Shown here piece by piece: positions 1 to 13,200 of a DNA stretch of 64,000 nt. Source of the stretch: Lucifuga dentata (taxonomy: Eukaryota > Chordata > Actinopteri > Ophidiiformes > Bythitidae); assembly GCA_014773175.1 (NCBI GenBank), contig VXCM01000428.1, positions 1 through 64,000 on the forward strand, read 5' to 3'. The position numbers were made by a program, and so were the translations under genes. The stretch's first letter is position 1, and each line of letters begins with the position of its first letter. The notes under the pieces were generated by a model. It saw only the letters and a program-made list of their open reading frames with translations. It ran no database searches and was not told the origin of the DNA.

Positions 1-339
1 AACTTTATGAATAGCTTCCTGTAGTTTTTTAACAATAAACGCTACATTCCTTCCTCTCTTCCATACCGCCTGCTTCTGCTTCTTCTTCTTCTTTTGTTTT
101 GGCGGTTGGCAAGCCAGCTTCTCTTTCCGCCCTCTTCCGTCAGTTCCGTTTTGAATACGATACTTCCTGTATTAATAAAACTATTTTTTCTGTATTTCTG
201 GCTATCAAAATGGGTTCTGTGGCGTCATTTATTTAGCAAAACTTTTATGTAAATTATTAACCCTCTTTTTTTACAAGATTTATTTATTCCAACATCCCAA
301 AGAAGCACAGAAATAAAGAAAGCTAACGCAACAGCTAAC

Positions 340-480
340 GCAAAACACTGGACTAGACCGCGCATGCGTGGAGGCGGCTAAATTCAAAACTGAAGTCGTT
401 AGCATCGCGTTTCGTTGACGTTCTCTTCAATTTGCTGTGTTGCAGCTCGACTCAGACCTGAGCGATATGTAAACAATTCT
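340..480 (+). promoter_or_regulatory. knl1: knl1 promoter region (TATA-less)
   Basis: This CG-containing stretch stands out from AT-rich flanks just upstream of the probable first knl1 exon. At 359-370 the sequence CGCGCATGCGTG matches the palindromic NRF1 consensus at all but one position. At 373-388 a GGCGG box is followed after five bases by TTCAAA, the reverse of the CHR element TTTGAA that, with a CDE box, drives late cell-cycle genes. No TATA box is evident. A kinetochore gene controlled by NRF1 and a CHR-type element would be expected; the transcription start itself cannot be read from sequence. Confidence 0.5.
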
Positions 481-555
481 GAGTTTAATAACAATTACTA
501 AAAGCAAAAGGTGTCCATTTAATACTTGCAGTTTTCAATTCATAACAAGTAGGAG
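470..555 (+). other. knl1: probable noncoding exon 1 of knl1 (5' UTR)
   Basis: A strong splice donor (AGGAG followed by gtaagt) ends this stretch at 555. The next acceptor in a sensible position (cacag at 1241-1245) precedes the exon with the start codon by six bases. The left edge is a guess, because the transcription start is unknown. Confidence 0.45.
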
Positions 556-1251
556 GTAAGTGTTGTGGCTTTATGCTTATTTCGTGTTCACATTGCAAAG
601 GCTAGCTAGCTAATGCCAACAAATACAGTAGCTTGAGCTATTAAAACAAATTAGCGTAACATTAATATGAAGTAATGCTAGCAAGGATAGAACTAATTAA
701 CTTTAAGAAGATTTGTGTCATTATTAGGGAGAAACTGATTTAGTATTGATTTAACCGTTTTCTAAGAAGGCGAGCTTTGTCGTCCAGTTGGTTTGCTTGC
801 TGACACAAAGGGAATTTAATAAAATTAATCAAAATAAATATTATATTAAATTTTAATACTAAGCAACACAAAAGCATATCATGAACAAAAAAAAAAAGTG
901 AAAAGAGTAAATGAAACTGAATAGCAATAGTGATAAAGTGTTCTTATCCCACATTATAGGTTGTTGTGTAGAAGCTATGTCAAAATGTATCTTGTACACA
1001 ACAGCATATATACATGCAAAATGTAATTAAAAATATATAAAAATCATCCCCAACTTCCCAGTGTCTCGCTTGTCTCTAAAATGCTTATTCTTACAGTGAT
1101 ACTGAAAAGAGGAAACCTGAAAATCTTCACACTGGAAAACCTGGAAGAAAAAAATGAATGGAAAAAATTAAGTTTTTGTTCAATAAATGACTGATTGCAA
1201 AAGCTGTTATTTCTTGTAACAAACACTGTTGTTGTATTTTCACAGTTGAAG

Positions 1252-4200
1252 ATGGAGCCACTTGACCCCGCAAAAAATGAGTAAGTCAACTTATGGTTAC
1301 ATTGTTCTGGAGAGAAAAATGTTTGTGTGCTTCTGCATCTAACTTCAAACTAAAATGCACCACTGTAGCTACAGCAAAAAATCTGTTCTTACAACTGGAA
1401 ATACATTAAGCCACATAATAATATCCCCTTGCACATCCAAACACGCACACACACACACATACACACCAGATCTTAATAATGTGTTTTGTGTCATAGTGAT
1501 ACCAGTGGGTTCTCCAAGCGGCGAATATCTTCGGTCAGTGTTAAACATATTTTTATGAGCAAAGTATATAACTTTTATGCTACGTACAAATAAATTACCT
1601 GTAGAAGATGGCCTCTTTACAACTGTTTCTCATTTTCAGATTTTAAAGGCCCCGCGGAAATCCATCAGATTCTCTGACCAAGAGCAACTGGAAAATCCGG
1701 TAAATGAGCTGTTTGATTGTAACATACGCTCACATGTGAATGTAAAAAAAATAGGAGGAGTTTTGTAGTAGTGAAACAAGACACTTTCCATTTTACTATT
1801 ATTGTCTGATTTCATCTTCTATCTTACTTTCAATCATATCTAATCATACTGTAGGAATAAAAAGTGTTTGTGTGTTTTTGTGTTATTTCATCAAGGTGGA
1901 ATTTACCAAACCACTAGAAAGGAGGAATTCAAGAAGAGTCAGTTTTGCTCCTGCCAATGATGTTCTTCTGTTTTCAAAGTAAGATATTAGAAAAATTGGA
2001 ACGTCTTCATTTTCCACAAAGATACAGATGATTCAGCTTCTTACAATTTATGTTTACAGGGATGTGAAAAATGTCTCTCCTGCCCGAAGTCCTTTACAAG
2101 AGTTAGTAGCTAGTAAGTATAATTAAGTGAGCTTCAATGAAGAAATATCTCTATTAAATCCTATTAAATGTGCCTAAACATTTGACTAAAACATGGCATA
2201 ATTTGTCTCTGATCCCCAAAAATAGATTTTACTCAATTTTTTTTTTAATGTTTCCATGCATTGTTTATTCCACAGCAGCTGCAACTACGGAGAACAGGTA
2301 AGGTGACTTGATACTCCTGGAGTTATTTAACAGGACTGTGTTTATGATGATAATCTTGGATTGTGATCAAGTCAGTAAATTGAAATCCTAGAATTTTATA
2401 GAAACTTCAATATTGCATATTTTCTTACCTAAGAGTCCAGATGGTCGTCACTGAAAAAGGGATTCAAGAAATAGCTGGTAAGCAGTCAAAGCAAATAAAT
2501 AATATTTCAACTTCAAACATTTATTACTACTAGGACATGAAGTTAGTTGGTGTGAGAGAAGAGGAGGCAGAGGATAGGGTTAGATGGAGGCAGATGATTC
2601 GCTGTGGTGACCGCTGAAGGGAAAAGCCGAAAGGAAAAGAAGAAGAAACATTTATTACTACTACTATTAAACTAGATTTCTCACATTTTGAGTTGTCCTT
2701 TATTAAATTACCTTCTATAAATGTAGGAATGGAAACCTTGTTGAATGCTCCTCTTCATACCTCTCAACAAAGACACAAGGTGAGCTTTAACACATGAAGT
2801 TGCTGTTTTGTGCTTTTTTTTTTTTTACCAGGACAAACAATGTTGTTATTGCAAAACAATGATTTTAAAGGGCCGTGCTGGTGGTTTTGCATGTTTGAGC
2901 CCAATAAACACAATCCACATATACATTGTGTTACTGCCAACCATTTGCTCACGTAGAACTGTGCTTTAGTTTTTGTGTTATTTTGCCAAATCCTCTAATC
3001 TTTCAAAATCAAATGTTCAGATGCATCCACCTGAAAATTCAATGTTTTGCCTGCTAACACCTATGCGTAATTGTAGACGGCATGGCCATTTTAATTTCTC
3101 AGTAAAAGCAGTCTTCTTCTGGGACTGTATTCCTTTGGTAGAGAAATACATTTTCTTTCATGTAACTCTGTGTTGGATTTGGTTAATTAAATAACTTCAA
3201 CATAAAATAAGAATGCTGTTTAGTTCACTAAGTGATGCATAGCTTATCTCAAGCACATTTCAAGTCTCTACAAGTTGATTTTTATGGCCTACTTGAATGA
3301 ACTGAAACAGTTGGCAGTTTGGAAAGTAGGAAAAACAAATATAAAATGTACTGCTCCAGTAGTATGTTTTGGAAGATGGTTGGCAGTAATGTTATGTATA
3401 TGCTGGTTGTATTTATTGGCCTCAAACATGCAAAATCACTGGTAAGGCCCTTTAAGTCCAGTGAGCCTGGAATGAATAACAATCATACCTGTACTTGAAC
3501 TGTCTAGGAAAGATCAAGAAGTCTGCAAATGTTCTTTTAATGATGGCCTCCTGCTGTTGAATGATTAAATGTCTGTGTAATAAGGCTAATTAGAGATTTC
3601 ATTTTGAAGCTGATTTTTTTTTAGTGAGTATGAATTTTCATAAAGTGATTTGTCCTCATCAGGTGAACTTTGAGGATGACTATGGAGAGAAAGCGGTGAT
3701 GTTTACTACCGACGATGCATTTATGGACCTGACCCGCAATCACATGATCAACACTGCCTCTGACTTAGATTCATGCTCATATTTTCCACGCCAAAATACT
3801 GACACCTTACCTGCTTGTGGAGAAAACACAATGGTGTTCACTGCAGGTGACGCGTCCATGGATGTGACCCAATGTCATACTGTAAACATTACAGGATATG
3901 ATTTGGATCTCGGTTTTACAAGCTTCCTGGCTAGTCTCTCCAAACCAAGTGTGTCCGGTATTAATCCTGCGATCAGCAGAATGGCTCCTACCGCCGCGCC
4001 ATCCAAAGAGACTTCTGACCCAAATGCCGTCCTGGCCCAGATTAAAACACAGAGGAATGATGTGGATAAAGAAAATCAGGCCTCACTCTTTCTTTCCTCT
4101 ATGATGGAGAAACCTGTAGCTAAAAGCAGGAAGAGTGGAGATCTGTTTAACAAGAGCGCAGTCTGTCCAGAAGATGCTGACATAAGCATGGATATGACCC

Positions 4201-7200
4201 AGGCTCAAACAGGCCATATTTTAGGATTCACAGGTGCAGAAACACTGGGGTCATCCAGTGTTAAAGGTATGAATAATCATAAACCTTTGAGATTTTCTTT
4301 ATGTTATTAACTTAAACCAAGTAATCCCAGATAATTTTTTAAAAATCTTTTTTAACTTTTTTTTCCCCTTATATTTATTTGATATCAATAGTTAGTATAA
4401 CGTGGATTGAGTTACTTCTGTGCATGGAATTTGCTATGTAATTAAGACTGTAACTAACAATCTTTAATTATTAATCTGTTGATTTAAATAACTGATCATT
4501 AGGTTGAAAAAATGTAAAAATAAATAAATAAAATTAATCTTTTAGGGTAACTATTTAACATCTGTCCAGGGACTACAGATGAAAAATAACCATTGGCTGA
4601 TTCTGGCTCATTTACAGGAATGTTTATTAATGTGCATTGTCCCTGTTAAATAAATCAATAAATATAAATAAATAAATCAAGAAACTGTCCATTATAGGTT
4701 ACCACAGCCCAGTGTGATTAATGTGTGATTAAATTTAGTTTTTAACTTCTTAAATTTTACAAACTGCAAGTTTGCTTCTGTATTTTAAGTTTTTTGTTTG
4801 GACTTTATATATATATATGTATATGTATCTATATATATGTATATGTATATATATATATTTTTTTTTTTTAAAGATGAAATATGCTTTATTGTTGCAGAAT
4901 GGGAAGAAAAAAATGACTTGCATATTGTTGTACATACATACATACAGTATATTGAAACAAGTTTTAAATTTCTGTCCAAATTTTATTTCACAGTAGTGAC
5001 AACTACTGATAAAAGGTAAGATCATTTATGCTCTCAAATAAATCTCCCTATTCCGACACTTTTTTAGTTTTTTTGAGTATTATATGACATTTTTGAACAA
5101 ACCAATCTAAGTAAAATCTTTCAGAATAACACAAGTTTTATTTTATTTTCTTGTCTAAAGGGTCCAGATGTTAGTCCGTGAAGAAGGTAGGCAGAGCAAC
5201 TATTTGCAGCTTTTCTTAATAATTACGTTTGTGACATAATAAAACTTAAATTATATTCCTATTCCAAATTTAGGTGTAAAAACCTTGCTGAGTCCACCTC
5301 TACACGCCTCGCAACAAAGGCACAAGGTTAGTGTCACATTTCACTTTTTAAAATTTTTGCGTTCTAAGGTGCTTTAACCCTTCAAGGGACATAATTTGAT
5401 CATTTTTGCTGTTGTGGAATTAAGTTAAATTTGATACAGTACGTTGTCTTTCCCTCTTCAGGTCAACTTTGACAGCCATGATGACTGCAGAGAGAAAACA
5501 GTGGTTTTCGCTGAAGATGATGCATTCATGGACATAACTCAGGCTCACACTGTAAACATTGCCAGTAATTCCCAATCTCACACTCTTCTTCCACACCAAA
5601 ACTCTGGCATTTTACACGCTTCTGAAACAATGGATTTTGCTTTAATGTTCGAGAAACAAAAGAACAAGACATGTGATCAGCCATCCCTGTCGGTGCAAGG
5701 TTTGGATCCAGGATTTAAAGACTTCCTGGCTAGTCTCTTTAAATCAGGTGTCTCCAGTGCAAATCCCGCGATCACCAGAACAGTACCTGCTGCTCCACAA
5801 TCCAAAGAGACTGTTTCCCCAAAGGGCTCCGGGGTCCAGCTTAAAACACAGAGTACCGACATGGATAAAGAGCATCAAACTCAGACTTCTGCTTTCTTTA
5901 TGATGGAGAAGCCAGTAAATATAACTGGGGGAAGAAGAGAATCATCTGTTAGAGGTGCAATCTGCCCAGAAGATGACGTAAGCATGGATATGACTGAGGC
6001 TCAAACAGGCTATATTTTAGGATTCACGGCTACAGAAGATCATCTTCAGTGCCTTTTTCCCACAAAGGATGCATACCAGCATTCTGACAACAGAGTGTCG
6101 AAGACGATGAAGACGGTTTCACTCCAGCAGAGAAGTGAAGCACTGGGATCATCTAACCGTAAAGGTATGGAGAACACCGATCTTCCAGATTCTTTGATTA
6201 TTACAGTTGGAACAAAAAATCTAGAGTGATAGAGTAGTAGCTAAACAAAAAAACCTTGGAACAATAATTAAAATCAGATATGACAGTTTACTAAAAGATT
6301 TATTTTTAAGTGTTGTTTCTTTCCCTGGAACTAAAATAGAGGCTCTAATAATTTAAGAATAATATCTGTAGTGCCTCAATTCAGTTTAATGATATTTAAA
6401 TATTGGGGTCACATTGAAGTTGTTCATAAAAGAATTGCATCATTGAAATTGCTTTTTATTTAATTTGCATCTCCAACTTTAGGTGCAGAACCCAGGATGA
6501 ATGTTCCTTCAAATGCCTCACAACAAAAAAATCAGGTGAGATTAAACATATATTGACTTTATATTACCATGTATATTTTGCAGAATCATTATATAAAAGT
6601 GTGTTTGCATTGAGTGCTCATACCTGCACTTGATGTTCAGTCAGTGATATTGGTGCAGAAATTAAACCAGGGTTACAGAACTTTGAAATGTGAAACTTCC
6701 GGCTTTGTCTTTATTAAAGCTGGTGACAAAAATAAAAAAGAATTTTGAAGCAGTGTTATTTTACAAGACACTTCTGGTTTTAGAAAGTGGGTAACCAGTT
6801 TTCTTTTTATGACCCTCTACTACTGAACAATTTAATAACAATGCTGTTGAAGTGATGTCATGAGAAAGTTGCATTTAATATGAATTCTTCTCCCTCAGGT
6901 CACATGTGATTATGGAAATGATCACAGGGAGAAAACTATGATGTTAGCTGTAGATGAAGCAACAGACGTGGTTGCCTCTGGGTCAGAATCACAATTGGTT
7001 CTTTCACAAAACTGGGAAGTTTTACCCACTTGTGGGGAGAAAACAGTGGTGTTCACAGGAAACGATGCATCTATGGATATATCCCAGAGCCATACTGTAA
7101 ACATTACCAGTGATTTAGCGTCGCGGTTGCTTCTTCCTCACCAAACTGCCAACATCCTGTCAACCTGTGGCAGTAAGGAGTTAACTGTGAAGACAAGAAA

Positions 7201-10200
7201 GAGTCCTGCATGTGGCATGCCCAAAAACAGATCTTCATCAGCACACGGACTGGATTTAGGATTTAAAAACTTAATTACCAGTATTTCTAAATCAAACAAC
7301 TCCAGTGCTAATTCTGTGACCACCAATGTGTTAACTGCTGCCTCAGCACATCCTCAGCAAACAGCTGACTCAAACAGCTACCTGGGCCAGCTCAAAACTC
7401 AGAAGGCCAACTTGGATAATGACAGTGAGGCTCAACATTTTGTTTCTTCCTTGATGGAGAAACCACAGTATAAAAGCAGCAAGAGTGGAGATTCACCTAA
7501 TGGACATACACTTTGTCCAGAAGAGGATGTAATCATGGATATGACAGAGGCTAAAAGAGGTCATATTTTGAGATATAAAAGCAGAGATGAGCATCCTCAA
7601 GCCATGTCCTTCTACGCTGAGCCACTAAAGACAGCAGATGTTGATGATGACTGCATGGACATGACTGAAAGCCACACAGTAAATATTGGCAGTGGCTCAC
7701 AATCACAAAATTGTGAGTTGTTGCCTACTTGCAGAGACCAAACAATGGTGTCCTCAGTAAATGATGCATCTATGGATATGACCTGGTGTCACACTGAAAA
7801 GACTGCCAATGATTCAGTGTCACAGTCATTTCCTTCTTACCAAAACGTCCTGTTCACCTGCGGAAACATGGATTTGTCTGTGAAGAGGAGAAAAAGTGTG
7901 ACAAGTGGTCAACCTAAAAATAGATCTTCATTAGCACATGGAGTGGATTTAGGATTTAAAAACTTCTTTGGTGATTTTTCTAAGCCGACTGACCCCAGTG
8001 TTGATGCCACTGAAGTTGAGGCTGCTGCTACACCGTCCCCTCAAGAAACTATTGACACGAATGGTTCCCAGGTTAAAACACACAAGGCTGATGTGGATCA
8101 TGACAGTGAGCTTCCACATTTCGTTTCAGCTACAGTGAAGAAGCCATTAAATGAAACCAATAAGAATGGAGACTCGTTTAACGTGGAAGCAGCACGTCCA
8201 GAAGATGATGTAAGCATGGATATGACTGTGGCTCAAACGGCACATATTTTGGTACAAACTTGTACAGACAAGCCTCCTCCATGTCTTTCTCCCACATGCG
8301 ACGTGTCCCTCCAATCTGATAATTTAAAGAAAAGAAAGATGTATTTGCAACAGCAGAGCAGTGAAGTGCTGGGGTCATGCAGCCCGAATGGGATGGAATC
8401 CCCGAAACGTCCAGCTTCTCTTGACAGAAATGAAAGTAAGACCATCAAAGACCTCAAACTAAGAGATGGAAACTGTTCTTTTCCACAGAGGTTAGAGAAT
8501 TCAGTTGATGGATATGCTTGCATCCATGATGCTGAGTTACCTTCAAAGACTGTTAAGAATAGGCGGTTGAGTTTAGCTGATCTCCAGTCAAAAGTGAGAC
8601 GTTTGAGCCACATAGTAAACGAAACCACTCCAGACGTTGCTGTGGATAGCTGCACAGTACCTTTTTCTGAGGTGGAACATTACCTGGACGAAAAACCAGT
8701 CAAAACCTCTTCCCTGCCTGTTGGAGAGCCTGAGCTTGAAATGGGTTTGGCAGACACTGAAGATAAAACGCAACCTGAAGATTTTACACAAAGCAAACAA
8801 CAATCTATTACTACTACTCCTTTCAACGTCAAAACTACACGCCTTATGTCAAGACTGTCAATGGGAGGTTTCTTGCCCAAATTCCCTCAAAGAAGCAAAC
8901 CTACTAATCCAAACAACGACTCCACTCATGCAGAATCTATGGAAGAACACATGAGGACAAACACCATCGCTCTTCCTAACCATCTGGGCATCATCAACGA
9001 TGAACTGGGCAATATTAATGATGAAGTACTTGGAAGTGATGAAAACTTGTCAGAAATGGTGGACACAGAGGTTTCTCAGGAAATCAGTGAGAAACAGACT
9101 CCTTGCTATGGCTTCATTGTAGATCAGGCTTTGGAGGATGATGTGTTTGTCAAGACGTCTCCCAGCGTTGTCCATGGAAAAAAGAGACCTTTACCAGAAG
9201 ATCAAGCAGATTATGTGGAGGATGAGAAGAGAATTAAACCATCTACTGACGTGTCCCACAACCACGACAGTGTTGAAATGGTAGGTTAAATTATATATCA
9301 TACAGTTTGTTCTTATTGGTAGAACAATTTGAAATGTTAATTTTGTGATTTTACATTTTCCCTTTTGCTTTTTTCTGCCAGGGAATACAGTCTCGTGTTA
9401 TGGACTGTGACAGTAACATTACTACAGCTCTAAGTGTCATTACACAGATGATAGATTCATCCACCTCAAGTAACACAACCAGTATCAAATGTGAAGCCAC
9501 ATTTGAGTCAAGTAAGTTCTTATGCTCTCATATAGAAGTCTGCTATCATTAAGTTCCAGATTTTCTAATTTCCTGTTGAAATAACTGTGTTTTCTTAGAC
9601 AATGGACAGTGTTTTATTAGTTGACTTTATTTCCAGCTTTAAAACAAAGTCTGTTTGAGTCCCAACTTGAAGATTGCAGCAATGATGTACAAAAGGTATA
9701 TTTTGTGGCATATTACATATATCTTTGATGTGTTTATTTTTTAATATCTCAGTTGTGTAATTGTCTTCAATGTTTTAATTACAGAAGTTGGATGATGGCA
9801 GCATTACAGTGTTGGAGTTTTTTAAACTGTTCAACCTTGATTTTGTCATCCATAATCCTCGGCAAAGTATCGTTCCCGGCAAAGTAGGTCAACCTTCTTT
9901 ACATATAATGATTATTGAATTATATGCAACAGTTGTGTGTGTTGGCATGATTTTTTTATTGTAATTAATTTTTGTTGTATTTGCAGCTTGCATCAGCTAT
10001 AGATTACACACCCATGGATTTACTGAAAGACAGGCATATCAACCGTCCCAAACAGATGGTGTATGAGTCAAACCTGCAGGAACTCACAGAAAAAGTTGAA
10101 GGGTATGTATTCCATTCACAACTTATCAATGTGCAAAATAGCTTAACTTATCTTAGGCCAGATATTCCAGAATAAAACGGAAGATATCAAAGGTATACGA

Positions 10201-13200
10201 GAAGTTTCAAGTGTTTAACTGCACTCTAAGCTCAGGACATGAGAGACGTTTGTTTTGTTCTCTTTTTTTTCCCAGGTTGAAGGGCCGAAAGCGAGACCTT
10301 GAGAAACCTCTGATGAGTGTTAATAGACGTTTGTGGGAAGAGATGAGAGGCTCTTCGGAGGAAGAGGTATTTAAAAAGCGGATTCTCTCAGACTAAAAAC
10401 TAGAGCTTTTCCATCCCATCATCAGGGTCTCCCCACCGTGTTTTATCGTAGAGTCGGGCCACCTTGACTAAACAAAAGCGCTCCTCTACTGTTATCAAAA
10501 GAAATGTTTCCCACTTCTACTAACCATTTTCCTGTGAGAAACTCTTGACTTAGCTGTTGTTCATGCTGTGTCTCACCCTGTGAACTGCAGCACTGCACTA
10601 CAGCATAACGAGTTTTAAGCTGTAGATGTGAGTGCAGCAAAGCTTTTCCAAAACATGTCAGATTTAGCATGGAGTTGGTATATAAAGGATAATTGCAGGT
10701 ATGTTTCAAACAAGGATTTGTTTTCCAATCATGATGATTATGTCAAACATCACTGATTTTGTGTGAGAGTTTGAGTGGCACTCACTGTTTCTCACAGATA
10801 ACGTGGGTTTAATTTTTAGCTGTAAAAGCATTCAGTCTCTTTAGTTCAGTTTAAAAAAAAAAAAAAAAAAAANAAAAAAAAAAAAAAAAAAGAAGGTGAT
10901 TAAGCATATTAATTTGAATCTAATGTAGCAATATACACAAGTTTCAGACAGCGGGTTTTATTTTTTTTAAAAAAGGATACCAGAAGGATGCATTGAAGTG
11001 TGTCACTGTTGAAAGGATGCCTTCTCATCATATTTGATATTGGCTTTGCCCTTCATAGTGTATGAATACAACAGTGGGATAATTGGGCCAATCTGATTTC
11101 ATTCCTAATCCTCATAAATTTTTCAAATCCACAGCTGAGAAGTTTTGGCACAAAATTAAAGGAGAGGAACAACTTCTTCAGAAAGATGAGCAAAGTTCAG
11201 TCACATGAAATGAAGGAGGTCCTGTACTCAAATCTTGTGCAGGCTACTCTGGTAAGAGACTTTATTCAAAAATATAACATTAGGAAGCTCTTGAGCTTCA
11301 TGTTATGTAAGTATGGAATGTTCCTGACAATTCTCATCGTTTTAGGGGGAGCAGCAGAAGTTGAAAGGAAAGCTTAAGGAAGCTGATGAGGTGCTGAAAA
11401 ATTTGGATGTCTGTATTTCTGAATTAGAAACAGGTATGGTTACCATAGAAAAATGTATGACTTGTGTAAGATGTGATTTTGTTAAAACAGGCTAAATAAC
11501 AGCTCTTTATTTGCATCTTAGAACTCGCTGCAGTTGAAGTAAACGGCTCAGAGGACAAACCAAGTTTGAAATCACAGCAGCTCGGTAAATTGTGATACCA
11601 TTTGATGTCAAATTTATTAAAGTTTCTTTAATCACTTAGTTTAATTTAAGATATTTCTTAAACAGAAATGGAGAGAGTCACTCAGGCATTGGCTGATAAT
11701 AACAGGTGAGTTGAGAAATATTTAGTAACTTGAACAATAATCTTTCAATGCAAAATTTAACAGGGATGTAGATTTTTTTTTACCAAAGACACAATAAATG
11801 TAGGAAGTTTTTTTGTTTGTCTTTTCTTTGTTCTTGCTGTAGACAAATGTCCGAATTGGAGATGCAGAATAAACAGAATTTGAATAAAGTGAAAAGGCTG
11901 GAAGCTGAGCGGGGGAAACTTGAGAGCCACATCTCCATGCTGGATATGTCAGTTTGTTTTTCATAATACATTTAGGAAAATCCTAAAACTTTTGTCTGTC
12001 TTACTTTAACTCTTAGTTGTTGAGGCCCTTAGCCTTTGACATCAGGAAAACTTTTAACATTGCACAACCTAGGTTTTAGCTTTCATACAATATACGAAAG
12101 TGAATGTCTTCATGTCAATTCCTCTCTTCAGGTTGAATGAATGGAAATTTGGGGAAACGAGAGACAACAGCACAGTCTACACCTTTCTGCACGACACCCT
12201 GCATCTAGTGTTGGTGTATGAAAAATCTGATGGTAAGATTTTTGAAGTTATGACCCTCAACACACACTGAAGAATAATTAAGCTATAAATGACATTTGTA
12301 ACTACACATGACTTTTAAGGCTTCTTCGCAGTTGATGTCAGTAGTAATATTAAAGTAAGTTCTGCATGTCAAAGCAGGTATTGATGCCTTTAACTGCATC
12401 AGAAGTTTTATTCTGTTTTCTCTTTTTCTTTTTTTTTTCCTAAGGAAACGATGCTAATAAGTCAGAGCGGAAAGTATCACACATCACTTTCAAACGTCAA
12501 CTGGATGGTGAGAAAAAAATGCAAAATTTAGCGCTTCATTGCTTGTCACTTGTCAGTGATGTGGCAGAGCACATATGAATCTCACTTATCGATATTAGCT
12601 CTCTAACAGTTTCCTGTTTGCTATTTTCATTTGCTATGTGTTTTGGCAAAGCAAAGAAGAGATGAATTTCAGTGTGTATACCAGAAATGCATGGCAATAT
12701 CCGATATGCGTGTATTCGAGCTTTATCAGTGTGTAAACACAGTCTGGATACAAAAACACAGGTGTACTGTATGTCTGTGACTTAACTTGGTATTTTGCAA
12801 ACAGTGGACTTTAATATTAATGAATTCTTTTTCTTTTGCACCAGATGAAAAGTCACAGTGCCATGCCCATCTTGTTCACACACTGCTGTCTCAGTACTTT
12901 GAGGGAGAAACTGCCTGGGTGGAGAAGTACCCAACGAGTACATTTGTTCCAAAGGTAGGTGCAGATGTCCTGCAGTCGTGGGTGCTGGACAACACGTGTG
13001 AAATTAAAATGTTACCTGGACATCTTTTGTCTTCTCCTGTGTGTAGCTGCTCCATGATGTCGGCCTGATAGTGAGTCGCTGTCGTCTGCTTGGAGAAGAA
13101 CTCCGCCTGCTCAAACTATGGGGCGGCTTAAGGCTGAATATCCTGGACATCAGCTGCACGGACACTCGGTACGAATGACTTCTCGCAACAGTTAGCCAGC

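Noticed and set aside
1..170. Possible first exon of a divergent gene on the minus strand
   Set aside because: The reverse strand has a short ATG frame that hits a stop after nine residues; the TTCTTCTTCTTC and GGCGGTTGGCAAGCCAGC phrases look more like an old transposon.
4750..5025. Open frames on both strands around the TA repeat
   Set aside because: They are translated microsatellite (Tyr-Ile repeats); only the 22-nt knl1 exon at 4994-5015 inside is real.
12332..12354. A 23-nt segment flanked by AG and GT that could be a tiny knl1 exon
   Set aside because: Including it forces the next exon into a frame that no longer joins to HAHLVHTLLSQYF. Skipping it gives RKVSHITFKRQLDDEKSQ, which matches the KNL1 C-terminus.
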